From Gottschalkia purinilytica (lineage in GTDB: Bacteria > Bacillota > Clostridia > Tissierellales > Gottschalkiaceae): a stretch of 64,000 bases of DNA. Position numbers and translations under genes: made by a program. Positions 1 through 8,201 of the stretch are shown here, in pieces (position 1 is the first letter of the stretch; each line of letters opens with the position of its first letter). The stretch lies in the NCBI RefSeq assembly GCF_001190785.1, contig NZ_LGSS01000008.1, positions 1-64,000 on the forward strand, read 5' to 3'. Under the pieces are notes generated by a model that saw only the letters and a list, made by a program, of their open reading frames with translations, was not told where the DNA came from and searched no databases.

Positions 1-20
1 CATAGCTACAAGCTTTTTGG

Positions 21-46
21 AACCACCTGCATAGCAGGTGGTTTTC
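21..46 (+). repeat. Perfect 10-bp hairpin with T tail at the truncated kinase boundary
   Basis: AACCACCTGC at 21-30 and GCAGGTGGTT at 34-43 form a perfect stem with a 3-base loop, followed by TTTTC. The open frame of the downstream kinase runs straight through it. Such a hairpin could be an intrinsic terminator of a gene left of the window, or the right-end hairpin of an IS200/IS605-type element that cut the kinase gene. The sequence left of position 1 would decide. Confidence 0.5.
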
Positions 47-50
47 TACA

Positions 51-1175
51 TACAATAATATAGAATTTGCTAACAACTCGGCAATAACCTTATTACGTTG
101 TAAGAATCAAGAAGATCTAATAAAAAAATGCTCTACATCCAGTTGTCATAAAGACTTCATAAATAAACTTAAAAAAAGTTTAGAAAACCTAGATCATTTA
201 GAATGGTCTAAAAAAAAATTATTTCTCGAAGAGAATTGCACACCATCAAATATTGAAATTAGTGGATTCTCTTTTCATTATAAAAATGATGATTATCTAG
301 TAAGTGTAGTAAGGGATTTAACAGAAAAAAATAACTTAGATAAATTAAAATCTCAAGTTAAAGAAAAAGAAGAAAATTCAAAATTTAAATCTCAAATATT
401 TTCTACTATATCTCATGAATTAAAAACTCCACTTAACATTATTTCAGGAACTATACAATTACTTGAAACAACCCTTAGCAAATCTACAAATTGTGATAAC
501 TGTAAATCAATTTCTAGATATATGAAAGTTATGAAACAAAATAGCTATAGATTATTGAGATTAATAAATAATTTTATAGATTTAAATAAAATGGATGTAG
601 GTTTTTTCACAATAGAACTTAAAAATAAAAATATTGTAAAAACTATAGAAGATATTACCTTATCTATAGTGGAGTACACAAACATGAAGGGAATAGAAGT
701 AATATTTGATACAAACTGTGAAAATATTTCAATGGCATTTGATGAAGAAAAAATAGAAAGAGTTATGCTCAATTTATTATCAAATGCAATCAAGTTTACT
801 TCTTCTGGTGGAAAAATATATGTATCAGTATATGATAAAGAAAACAAAGTAGAGATTTCTGTTAAAGACACTGGCATAGGCATACCAGAGGACATGATTG
901 ATAATATACTAAACCCTTTCATACAAGTAGATCCATCTCTTAGAAAAAGTGTAGAAGGTAATGGTTTAGGTTTAACTCTTGTAAAATCTATAGTAGAACT
1001 TCATGATGGAAACATATTAGTTCAAAGTGAATATAAAAAATGGACTAAATTTATCATAGAATTGCCTAAAACTATTATTGAACAGCAAGAAGAAGATGAG
1101 ATTACTAATGATGAATTTGTAGATACTAGAATAGAAAGAATTAACGTAGAATTTTCAGATATATATTCTGATTAA
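51..1175 (+). pseudogene. Sensor histidine kinase, 5'-truncated (partial PAS, HisKA, HATPase)
   Basis: The reading frame is open from position 6 to the stop at 1173-1175 but has no start codon with a ribosome site; the first in-frame ATG (522) lies inside the dimerisation domain. Residues read just after position 51 (IEFANNSAITLL) look like the start of a PAS domain, so the upstream sensor part is missing. The H-box ISHELKTPLN has its phosphorylatable His at 414-416. The N-box (NLLSNAIKFT), G1 (DTGIGIP) and G2 (GNGLGLTL) boxes of the ATPase domain are intact. The protein would autophosphorylate and signal to a response regulator, but no partner is next to it. It may be a pseudogene, or simply fused to sequence beyond the window by an insertion; the hairpin at 21-43 marks the breakpoint. 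Kinase family assignment is certain, truncation is likely. Confidence 0.75.
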
Positions 1176-1403
1176 CAGAAAATATATAAAATTAGATTAG
1201 TATAAATAATACTCAAACTTACAAAATATTTTATCATATCCATTTATCTTAAAAATAACAGGTTGTAAACGTTTGTTCATAACGTATTATTTTTATATGT
1301 TTTCTTTATTCATTATCTATAATTCTTATTATTTATTATCATATTAATATATAATAGTATAATGATAAATAACATTTTGTTTTAATTTTAATTGGAGGAT
1401 TAT

Positions 1404-2114
1404 ATGGAAATAAAAACTATATTTGAAGATAAAAATATATTAGTAGTTGAAAAGCCACCTAAATTACCTTGTCAAAGTGACAAAACTAATGATGAGGATT
1501 TAATGAGTATATTATATAAAGATATTAAAGAAAGAAATGATAAGTTAAAAAATGTATATTTAGGACTTATACATAGATTAGACAGACCTGTTGGAGGAGT
1601 CATGGTTTTAGCTAAAACTCAAGAATCAAACTCGAATTTGTCTAAACAAGTGTCAAATAGATATATGAAAAAGGAATATCTTACTATAGTATGTGGTAAG
1701 CCAGATGAGACTAAAGGAGAACTCAAAAATTATCTAAAAAAACTTAGCACCATAAATATGAGTAAAGTTGTATCAAAAGATACCAAAGGTGCAAAAGAAG
1801 CTATATTAGAATATGAAGTTATTGATACTCTTAATACACAAGAATACGGAAATTTAAGTCTTGTTAAGATTAAGCTTAAAACAGGTAGACATCATCAGAT
1901 AAGAGTCCAATTATCTAATTGGGGATTTCCTATATGGGGTGATAATAAATATAATAAGGATTTTGTAAAGAAAAAAGAATGGACTCAAATAGCTCTTTGG
2001 GCATATAGACTTTCTTTTAGTCATCCTATTAAAAGAAGCTATTTATCATTTACTTCCTTACCTCATAATGAGTATCCTTGGAATTTATTTAATTTAACAC
2101 AGCTTATTAAATAA
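1404..2114 (+). CDS. RluA-family pseudouridine synthase
   Basis: This 236-residue protein belongs to the RluA/RluD family, which isomerises specific uridines in rRNA or tRNA to pseudouridine. The catalytic motif HRLDRPVGG is at residues 57-65, with the nucleophilic Asp at about residue 60. The start region (FEDKNILVVEKPP) and the later GRHHQIRVQL stretch are also family hallmarks. No S4 RNA-binding domain precedes the catalytic domain, so it is the short form, like many uncharacterised Firmicute paralogues. ATG 1404 was chosen because GGAGG at 1394-1398 sits 5 bases upstream; an in-frame TTG at 1392 overlaps that ribosome site. The gene stands alone, and its RNA target cannot be inferred from context. 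Confidence 0.9.
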   Translation: MEIKTIFEDKNILVVEKPPKLPCQSDKTNDEDLMSILYKDIKERNDKLKNVYLGLIHRLDRPVGGVMVLAKTQESNSNLSKQVSNRYMKKEYLTIVCGKPDETKGELKNYLKKLSTINMSKVVSKDTKGAKEAILEYEVIDTLNTQEYGNLSLVKIKLKTGRHHQIRVQLSNWGFPIWGDNKYNKDFVKKKEWTQIALWAYRLSFSHPIKRSYLSFTSLPHNEYPWNLFNLTQLIK

Positions 2115-2452
2115 TAACTATTCATTTCATATGAAAAATGGTGCTAACTAAAAGATTGTCTATAATAAAAATTATAAGATCATTCTTTAGTATAGTACCA
2201 TTTCTTATTTCAATATTACTCATCTCCTTTATTGACTAGTATATTAATAATTTAGCTATTACACATTTTCTATACTACATTGTTATTCCAAATAAGATTT
2301 ATAAACATTACCTATTAATCTTTATTACAACACTCTAATGCCATCTTAATTGAATATCTTTAATTAAATTTATAAAAAAGAAGGTATTTAGTTTTTATTG
2401 TATAATATGTAAATATAAGTAAAATAATATTTTAAGAAAGGGATGATAAAAA
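2115..2452 (+). other. Intergenic region with an imperfect long hairpin
   Basis: There is no gene here. An imperfect inverted repeat (AAATGGTGCTAACTAAA against TTTAGTATAGTACCATTT, about 2132-2205) could terminate the pseudouridine synthase transcript. A TATAAT hexamer at 2401-2406 is a plausible -10 element for the next gene, but no convincing -35 element is seen. Confidence 0.4.
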
Positions 2453-2884
2453 ATGAAAAGATTAGTTTCATCTTTGGTATTATCAATATTATTAATTATC
2501 TCCTCTGGTATAGTTCAAGCACAAGAAATAGTAGGACAACCAGAGCCTGAAACAGAAATTATTATAAAATCACAAGGACCACTTTCACAAGAAACTATAA
2601 ATAATAAAATAACAGAAGATAAAGCAAGTCCATTTATTATTTATAATGGAGTACTGAAAAGACAACAGCAAACCATACGCGGAGTTTTAACTTTACGAGG
2701 TGACTTTATATGGAATACTACAACAAATGGATATGAATTTGTAAACTGGTATGCAGAAACCACTGACCATTTGTATACACCAAAATGGATGATTAAAAAT
2801 AAACAACGAGCAGCAGTCCATTTCATGGCTCCTAGTGCCTTTCAATATCTACTTACTCTAGATCTATCTGACATACCTCACTAA
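2453..2884 (+). CDS. Small secreted protein, unknown function
   Basis: The protein has 143 residues. Residues 1-24 are a clear Sec signal peptide: a KR start, a hydrophobic core LVLSILLIISSGIV, and an AQA-type cleavage site before residue 25. The mature part is about 119 residues with no cysteines and a Trp/Tyr-rich C-terminal half, suggesting a small beta-rich extracellular domain. I do not recognise a family. The ribosome site AAGGGATG lies just upstream of ATG 2453. A strong terminator at 2906-2951 closes it, so it is monocistronic. Confidence 0.7.
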   Translation: MKRLVSSLVLSILLIISSGIVQAQEIVGQPEPETEIIIKSQGPLSQETINNKITEDKASPFIIYNGVLKRQQQTIRGVLTLRGDFIWNTTTNGYEFVNWYAETTDHLYTPKWMIKNKQRAAVHFMAPSAFQYLLTLDLSDIPH

Positions 2885-2905
2885 TTATATATAGAATAAA
2901 GTATT

Positions 2906-2951
2906 AATCCTGTACCATCTTAAGATATTAAGATAGTACAGGATTTTTTTA
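2906..2951 (+). terminator. Intrinsic terminator
   Basis: AATCCTGTACCATCTTA pairs with its near-perfect complement TAAGATAGTACAGGATT, followed by TTTTTTT. It lies between convergent genes and closes the secreted-protein gene. Confidence 0.9.
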
Positions 2952-2969
2952 TAAATTCACCTTGTAAGT

Positions 2970-3854
2970 CTATTCAGTATCATCATAAAAATCTAAATAT
3001 GAATAGTTTTGATTATCTTTTTGCCAACCCAATATAGCATCCATATTTACATTTTGAGCCGCTCTAAATATAGATATATCTACATTATTAAAGTCTTTCT
3101 TTAAGTTCTTAATTAACTCTTTTATCTCGTATCTTTTATTTCCTATTTTTTTAGCCGCTACCATACATGCACAATTTAATGGCCATATTCCACTACTTTG
3201 TATAAATCTCTGAATATATATTTCTTCTATATGATACATTGGTCTTATTAGTTCCATACCTTCAAAATTACTTGCTCTTAATTTCGGAAGCATAGTTTTA
3301 AAATTACCAGAATATAAAACATTCAGCAATGTAGTTTCTATAACATCATTAAAGTGATGTCCTAATGCTAACTTATTACATCCTAGCTCTTGTGCTTTTG
3401 AGTAAAGCGCCCCTCTACGCATTCTAGCACACATATAACATGGATAGTCTTTAGCTATATTATCTACTATTCTAAATATTCCTGAATCAAATATTTTGAT
3501 AGGTATGTTTAGATATTCACAGTTATCAATCAATAATTGCTTTATATCTGAATGATATCCAGGGTCCATTGCTAAAAACTCTAATTCAAAATTAACTTTT
3601 CCATGTCTTTTTAACTCTTGGAACAACTTTGCCATAAGTAAACTATCTTTTCCTCCTGATATGGCTACCGCTATTTTATCGCCCTCTTCTACTAACTTAT
3701 AATCATTTATAGCTTTAATAAATTTTGACCATATAGTTTTTCTATATGTTTTAACTATTTTACGCTCTATCTCTTTTAATGGTTTTCTCTCATTAAATGG
3801 TACTAGTATTTCACAGCCGCTTCCAGCAATACTGCTCTCTTTTTCATCACTCAT
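2970..3854 (-). CDS. TtcA-like PP-loop ATPase (tRNA 2-thiolation family)
   Basis: This 294-residue protein is of the TtcA/TilS N-type ATP pyrophosphatase superfamily. The PP-loop SGGKDS is at residues 66-71. A Cys pair is at residues 139/142 (PCYMCARM), with another Cys pair near 228/230 (NCACM). TtcA enzymes bind an Fe-S cluster through such cysteines and convert C32 of some tRNAs to 2-thiocytidine. The C-terminal end and Cys spacing differ from the E. coli enzyme, so the modified base is uncertain. ATG 3854 was chosen over the ATG 21 bases upstream because AGAGGTGA precedes it at the right distance. The gene is single and convergent with the secreted-protein gene. Confidence 0.8.
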   Translation of the reverse strand: MSDEKESSIAGSGCEILVPFNERKPLKEIERKIVKTYRKTIWSKFIKAINDYKLVEEGDKIAVAISGGKDSLLMAKLFQELKRHGKVNFELEFLAMDPGYHSDIKQLLIDNCEYLNIPIKIFDSGIFRIVDNIAKDYPCYMCARMRRGALYSKAQELGCNKLALGHHFNDVIETTLLNVLYSGNFKTMLPKLRASNFEGMELIRPMYHIEEIYIQRFIQSSGIWPLNCACMVAAKKIGNKRYEIKELIKNLKKDFNNVDISIFRAAQNVNMDAILGWQKDNQNYSYLDFYDDTE

Positions 3855-4194
3855 TTTATCACCTCTGTTTCCCAAAATATTATATCAGCTTTGCGCTTTT
3901 TTGTCTCGGGAAAATACCATAACACATTTATATTATGATGTTACCTTATGTAATATATTCTATTCGTTCTTATCTGGAATTTTATATCCTTTAATAAACT
4001 ATTGTTCTTAAAACTAAAGAAGATATAGCATAGATTATTGAGCTTTTTAAGACTATAGATTTCTTATTTATATTATCATCTTTTCTTGTGTATTATATAT
4101 TTTACTATAGTTGTAATAATTTTTATCTATAAATAAAGAGGAATGATGCGTTTACACCATTCCTTTTTTTATCCTTAACCTTTATTCTAACTTA
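3855..4194. other. Intergenic region; terminator hairpin at 4140-4170
   Basis: There is no gene. GGAATGATG (4140-4148) pairs with CACCATTCC (4155-4163) and is followed by seven Ts on the + strand. On the - strand it follows the DUF4489 gene with a weaker T-rich tail, so it probably ends that gene. An equivalent hairpin follows the paralogue (6463-6482). The rest is AT-rich promoter space for the TtcA-like gene. Confidence 0.6.
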
Positions 4195-5103
4195 TTAGAT
4201 GTTGAAATCAAATTCCCAATAAAAATCATCTATGTGATTTCTCTTTCTTTCTCTTCTCCCTTCTTTTCTACGGTGTTCTCTCTCTTTTCTTCTACGGTGT
4301 TCCTCCTCCTCTCTTCTACAGCGCTCTTCCTCTTCTCTTCTATGGTGTTCTCTCTCTTTTCTTCTACGATATTCCTCCTCTCTTCTACAGCGTTCTTCCT
4401 CTTCTCTTCTATAGTGTTCTCTCTCTTTTCTTCTACGATGTTCCTCCTCCTCTCTTCTACAGCGCTCTTCCTCTTCTCTTCTACAGTGTTCTCTCTCTTT
4501 TCTTCTACGGTGTTCCTCCTCTTCTCTTCTGTGGTGATGTTCTTTCTCTTCTTTCTCATCTTCTTCAAAATCATCTTGAACGAAAGCACTTATAGCAGAT
4601 TTAAGAAAAGTTGCCTTAGCATTTTCTGCCTCTTCAGTAGTTGCCACCACAAAATACTCACAACGTTCATCAAAATGTGCTTCGTTATTTGAACAGAAAT
4701 GGAAAGATACTGTATCAGTTGTAGTTAATTCAATTTTACCTTTCTCTGACTCTATCTCTCTTTCAAAAATCCATGTATCTAATAATTGTGGAGTAAATTC
4801 ACGCTTACACTTTCTAAATAAGTCATATCTTATTCTAATCTGAGCTTCTTCTTTTTTACATTTATCATCGAAGTCAGTTTCAAATCTAATATTATTAGAG
4901 AACTCTATTTTAACTATAGGTCTACATACACAACTAGTATCTACAAAAACACTAGCTAATCTTATTCTATCTCCACGCTTATGTGTCGTAACTCCTGAAG
5001 ATACACTATTTCCACAAATTAATAAAATTTTCTTTGGGCAATCTCTTCTACATTTCCTTCTATGATGTTCTCTATAGTCAAATCTATCGCTCAAAAAAAA
5101 CAA
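4195..5103 (-). CDS. DUF4489 protein with Arg/Glu-rich helical repeat tail (copy 1)
   Basis: The protein has 302 residues. About residues 20-195 form the DUF4489 domain of clostridial Cys-containing proteins, recognisable from CPKKILLICGN, VDTSCVCRPIVKIEFS, FRKCKREFTPQLLDTWIF and TTTDTVSFHFCSNN. The domain's function is not established; I infer a spore-surface or coat-like role from its Cys-rich, abundant small-protein character. About residues 195-290 are a low-complexity tail of alternating Glu and Arg/Lys blocks with regularly placed Cys and His, encoded by about 3.7 tandem 72-bp units. The final residues DDFYWEFDFNI are aromatic and acidic. The N-terminal 195 residues are nearly identical to the gene at 6511-7218, so this is a recent paralogue pair. 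A relic of a duplicated DUF6143-like gene lies just upstream. Confidence 0.8.
   Translation of the reverse strand: MFFLSDRFDYREHHRRKCRRDCPKKILLICGNSVSSGVTTHKRGDRIRLASVFVDTSCVCRPIVKIEFSNNIRFETDFDDKCKKEEAQIRIRYDLFRKCKREFTPQLLDTWIFEREIESEKGKIELTTTDTVSFHFCSNNEAHFDERCEYFVVATTEEAENAKATFLKSAISAFVQDDFEEDEKEEKEHHHRREEEEHRRRKEREHCRREEEERCRREEEEHRRRKEREHYRREEEERCRREEEYRRRKEREHHRREEEERCRREEEEHRRRKEREHRRKEGRRERKRNHIDDFYWEFDFNI
4252..4545 (-). repeat. Tandem 72-bp repeats encoding ER/K-like helix
   Basis: The phrase TTCTCTCTCTTTTCT recurs on the + strand at 4276, 4348, 4417 and 4489. That gives unit lengths of 72, 69 and 72 bp; the short unit has lost one codon. Each unit encodes 24 residues with a four-Glu block and RRRK/RREE blocks. 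Copy number is expected to vary between strains by slippage or recombination. Confidence 0.9.
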
Positions 5104-5205
5104 CTCCTTTTTAATTTTAAACTTATGATTATATTACTAAGCACTACATATTATGCTTGAATCCAATAATGTTGACATTGATTTTAAAACATATCAATTT
5201 TCTAG

Positions 5206-5252
5206 CAAACTGGTCTTGGAGGACAATAAGTTATTCTTTCTTCCCACCATCT
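5206..5252 (-). pseudogene. 3' relic of a second DUF6143-like gene
   Basis: Read on the minus strand this ends WWEERITYCPPRPVC and a TAG stop. That is identical, apart from one Ile-to-Thr change, to the last 15 residues of the intact gene at 7317-7961. The flanking bases down to the DUF4489 start also match the other copy. The match stops at about 5252, a dozen or so bases before the IS3-like element begins. The remainder of the gene has been lost. Confidence 0.85.
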
Positions 5253-5335
5253 ATTTATAAATAAATATACACCAGCTAATGAACTAAACCTAAGAAAATA
5301 GACATTAAGAAAAAACACCTCATATTGTAAAGTAA

Positions 5336-5682
5336 ATGCAATTGGAGGTGTTTTTTGTAAGTAATAAGAGAAACTATACATTTATTAAAATTCATAAACA
5401 ACAAATCATTAAGATGCATGAAGAGGGTAAATCATTTAGACAAATATCACAAGCATTGGGATTTAAAAATAAATATGTTGTAAAAGAATTCTTTGAAAGA
5501 CTAAGAAAAAAGAACATAATATCCTTTCTCAAACTTATATACCTAAGAAAAAGGGTAGAAAAAATACAAAGCCAATAACTAATATTAGTAAGTTAACAAA
5601 AAAAATGAACGTTTGAAGATGGAAAATGAGTTACTTAGAAATTTTCTCTCCGAGGTAGAAAGGAGGGATGTAAACAACTAAT
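5336..5682 (+). pseudogene. IS3-family orfA, frameshifted
   Basis: The first part encodes a helix-turn-helix (HKQQIIKMHEEGKSFRQISQALGF). The frame changes near 5525, where the family-typical IPKKKGRKNTKP follows in another phase. It changes again near 5606, where the typical KMENELLRNFLSEVERR segment ends with a TAA. Two indels are needed to restore one continuous protein. The start is either ATG 5336 or a downstream non-ATG codon after TTGGAGGTG. Confidence 0.75.
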
Positions 5683-6420
5683 ATTCAGAGTAATCTATCG
5701 TTTTAAAGATAAATACACAATAAAAGAAATGTGTAATTTTTTCAAAGTTTTTCGTAGTGGATATTATGCTTGGATAAATAGACAAAGTAGATGTGATAAA
5801 GATATAGTTATTGCTGACCTTATAAAAGAGTGTTAGAATAGCACAAAAAATACATATGGATATAGGCGAATCAAAATATGGTTATTAAAAGAACATGGTT
5901 TAGTTATTAACTATAAAGCTATCTTAAGGATAATGAACAAATATGATGGACTATTATCTGGGATAAGAAAACGAAGAAGGTATATTCAATACGGTAATCA
6001 TATACATAAATATGAAAATATACTTAATAGGAGATTTATGGCTAATAAACCAAATTTAAAATGGGTTACAGATATTAGTTATATATTTACAAAGCAAGGT
6101 GTATTATATCTATCAGCAATAAAAGATTTATATGATAATTTTATTGTTGCATATAAAGTAGGTAGAGACCAAAATGTCAGTCTCGTTATAGAAACAATTA
6201 AGCTTGCAAAAAAAGAGATCGCTAATGGACTGGTACTCCATAGCGATCAAGGTTTTCAATACGCATCTGAACAATATTTCAACCTAACTAAAGCATATGA
6301 TCTAACGTCATCAATGTCAATAGCAGGCAATCCTATTGATAATGCTTGTGCAGAAAACTTTTTAGTATTTTAAAAACTGAGCTGATACATTAGGTGGTTG
6401 TTTTCTATGTCTAATAAACA
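5677..6420 (+). pseudogene. IS3-family orfB integrase, broken
   Basis: The rve/DDE integrase is recognisable: FRSGYYAWI and YGYRRI upstream, then the catalytic region with VTDISYI (first Asp), LHSDQGFQY (second Asp) and NACAENF (Glu). An in-frame TAG interrupts it in the segment AAAGAGTGTTAGAATAGC near 5836. One base is missing after AENF: shifting frame restores FSILKTELIH, the expected continuation. The usual last several dozen residues are absent. The longest uninterrupted piece is 5933-6373. Confidence 0.85.
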
Positions 6421-6462
6421 GGGTTCAATTCATTAGCTGGTGGTTTTCTTTATACAAAAAGA

Positions 6463-6490
6463 AGTGATGGTATACCATCACTCCTCTTTT
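6463..6490. terminator. Bidirectional terminator after DUF4489 copy 2
   Basis: AGTGATGGTATACCATCACT is a perfect 20-bp palindrome (6463-6482). It is followed by CTCTTTTCTTTTT on the + strand and by TCTTTTTG on the - strand. Confidence 0.8.
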
Positions 6491-6558
6491 CTTTTTAATT
6501 GTAACGTTTGTTAGAAGTAACATTCCCACTCGAAATTTTTTTTATATTTTTTCCTTTC

Positions 6559-7218
6559 TTATCTTCTACAGTGATCCTTATCATCTCTTCTATCTCTGTC
6601 ATCTCTTCTGTCTCTTCTATCTCTGTCATCGTCTTCAAAATCATCTTGAACGAAAGCACTTATAGCAGATTTAAGAAAAGTTGCCTTAGCATTTTTTGCC
6701 TCTTCAGTAGTTGCCACTACAAAATACTCACAGCGATCATCAAAATCTGATTCGTTATTTGAACAGAAATGGAAAGATACTGTATCAGTTGTAGTTAATT
6801 CAATTTTATCCTTCTTTGACTCTATCTCTCTTTCAAAAATCCACGTATCTAACAATTGTGGAGTAAATTCATGCTTACATTTTCTAAATAAGTCATATCT
6901 TATTCTGATTTGAGATTCTTCTTCACGTCTATATTTACTACCTTCTTTATCACTATCATCATATCTACATCTATCTTTATCATCGAATTTAGTTTCAAAT
7001 CTAATATTATTAGAGAATTCTATTTTAACTATAGGTCTACATACACAACTAGTATCTACAAAAACATTAGCTAACCTTACTTTATCTCCACGCTTATCTG
7101 TCGTAACTCCTGAAGATACACTATTTCCACAAATTAATAAAATTTTCTTTGGACAATCTTCTTTACATCTTCTCTTGTGATGTTCTCTATGATCAAATCT
7201 ATCGCTCAAAAAAAACAA
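6559..7218 (-). CDS. DUF4489 protein (copy 2), with Asp/Arg-rich tail
   Basis: This is the 219-residue paralogue of the gene at 4195-5103, nearly identical over the DUF4489 domain. A short insertion (DRCRYDDSDKEGSKYRR) replaces a few residues of copy 1. The tail differs: instead of Glu/Arg 24-residue repeats it has short Arg/Asp repeats (DRRDRRDDRDRRDD). The TAA at 6559-6561 may be a recent nonsense change. The frame continues open for 15 codons to a second stop at 6511 and ends NFEWECYF, much like the FYWEFDFNI end of copy 1. It sits 98 bases downstream of the DUF6143-like gene on the same strand and is likely co-transcribed with it. Confidence 0.8.
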   Translation of the reverse strand: MFFLSDRFDHREHHKRRCKEDCPKKILLICGNSVSSGVTTDKRGDKVRLANVFVDTSCVCRPIVKIEFSNNIRFETKFDDKDRCRYDDSDKEGSKYRREEESQIRIRYDLFRKCKHEFTPQLLDTWIFEREIESKKDKIELTTTDTVSFHFCSNNESDFDDRCEYFVVATTEEAKNAKATFLKSAISAFVQDDFEDDDRDRRDRRDDRDRRDDKDHCRR

Positions 7219-7316
7219 CCCCTTTTTAATTTTAAACTTATGCTTATATTACTAAGCACTACATATTATGCTTAAAGCCAATAATGTTTACACTAATTTT
7301 AAAACATATCAATTTT

Positions 7317-7961
7317 CTAGCAAACTGGTCTTGGAGGACAATAAATTATTCTTTCTTCCCACCATCCCAATGCTACACTAGCAGTTATGTCTGTTGTTGA
7401 TGGGGTTGTTAGAAATACTATGAGGTTTCCTCCAGGAGGAATAATAATCTTACCTTCATCTTCAATTACTGCAGTATTTAATGCTGGTACAATTCTCTCA
7501 AATGGATTTACTCCTCCTGTAGGAGTTCCTGTAGTAGAGCTTACATATTGAATTTGCACTTTAGGAGTAGGTGTGGGTACTATAGACGTATTAGCTGGTG
7601 TAACATTGTTTGATACAGTTCCTATTCCTGGTGGATTTGTGTTAAGCCATAATCCTGCTAAGATATAGTCTACTGAGGAGAAGTTGTTTATTGTTATTAC
7701 ATCAACATGCAAATTTACTCCTGAATTAGGATGATTTATCAATCCTACCCAAGCATTTGTTCCATTCCCTAATGTCACTGTTGGAGATTTACCTATAAAG
7801 TATCTTCCCTTTATAGATTGAAAAGTTGCATAAAATATACTAACTTCTTCAGTTATTTTATTTTGAAAAGTCTTATTTTGTTTTAAGCTATATTGATTGC
7901 AATTTGGTATAATTTTTCCATTGTTATAGTGACCTTTGTAATAAGCTTCACTCACTAACAA
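7317..7961 (-). CDS. DUF6143-like protein
   Basis: The protein has 214 residues and no signal peptide or membrane segment. The central part (KGRYFIGKS, NAWVGLINHPNSGVNLHVDVITINNFS) resembles what I recall of DUF6143, a clostridial family of unknown function; this is from memory and not certain. A Thr/Pro-rich stretch (SIVPTPTPKVQ) and a beta-rich C-terminal half follow, ending in a CPPRPVC double-Cys tail. The start is TTG 7961 behind AAAGGAA. The gene lies directly upstream of DUF4489 copy 2, and a 3' relic of a second copy lies upstream of DUF4489 copy 1, so the two genes were duplicated as a unit. A shared structural or surface role is inferred from this pairing. Confidence 0.65.
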   Translation of the reverse strand: MLVSEAYYKGHYNNGKIIPNCNQYSLKQNKTFQNKITEEVSIFYATFQSIKGRYFIGKSPTVTLGNGTNAWVGLINHPNSGVNLHVDVITINNFSSVDYILAGLWLNTNPPGIGTVSNNVTPANTSIVPTPTPKVQIQYVSSTTGTPTGGVNPFERIVPALNTAVIEDEGKIIIPPGGNLIVFLTTPSTTDITASVALGWWEERIIYCPPRPVC

Positions 7962-8201
7962 TCAGTTCCTTTCTAAATACAATTCTTAGGGAAATCTTTT
8001 TCTCTTCCCAGTATATTTATATGTTAAACATTCAAAGCTTGTTCATTGACTTTTCATCTATAGTGCTATTATGATAGTTCCATTTTTCTAAATATTTCCT
8101 TTAATCATTAGATATACCATTTTCTCTTTTATTTATCTTATACTCTATCAATAATATTAAATGCTATTTATATCTAATCTAACAAACATATCGCTTTTCA
8201 A

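Larger units (their letters stand above)
5266..6446 (+). mobile_element. Decayed IS3-family insertion element
   Basis: The ends carry inverted repeats: CACCAGCTAATGAACTAAACC near 5269-5289 matches the complement of GGGTTCAATTCATTAGCTGGTG near 6421-6442 with few mismatches. Inside are an orfA (helix-turn-helix) and an orfB (DDE integrase) in the order typical of IS3/IS150. At about 1.18 kb it is shorter than usual for the family, because the 3' end of orfB is deleted. It is inactive: orfA has two frameshifts, and orfB has an internal stop, a 1-base deletion and the deletion of its end. It lies between the two copies of the DUF4489 module. Confidence 0.85.

Noticed and set aside
4252-4545. Possible CRISPR array (tandem repeats)
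   Set aside because: The units are directly adjacent 72-bp coding repeats without unique spacers, and the frame is maintained through them.
4234-4692. 152-residue Ser/Phe-rich ORF on the + strand
   Set aside because: It is the complement of the Glu/Arg repeat of the DUF4489 gene; its low-complexity FSLFSSTVF pattern is a by-product of the repeat and has no ribosome site.
6508-6750. 80-residue + strand ORF over the DUF4489 copy 2 tail
   Set aside because: It is the antisense of the Asp/Arg repeat and domain end; the same pseudo-ORF occurs over copy 1, as expected from the duplicated sequence.
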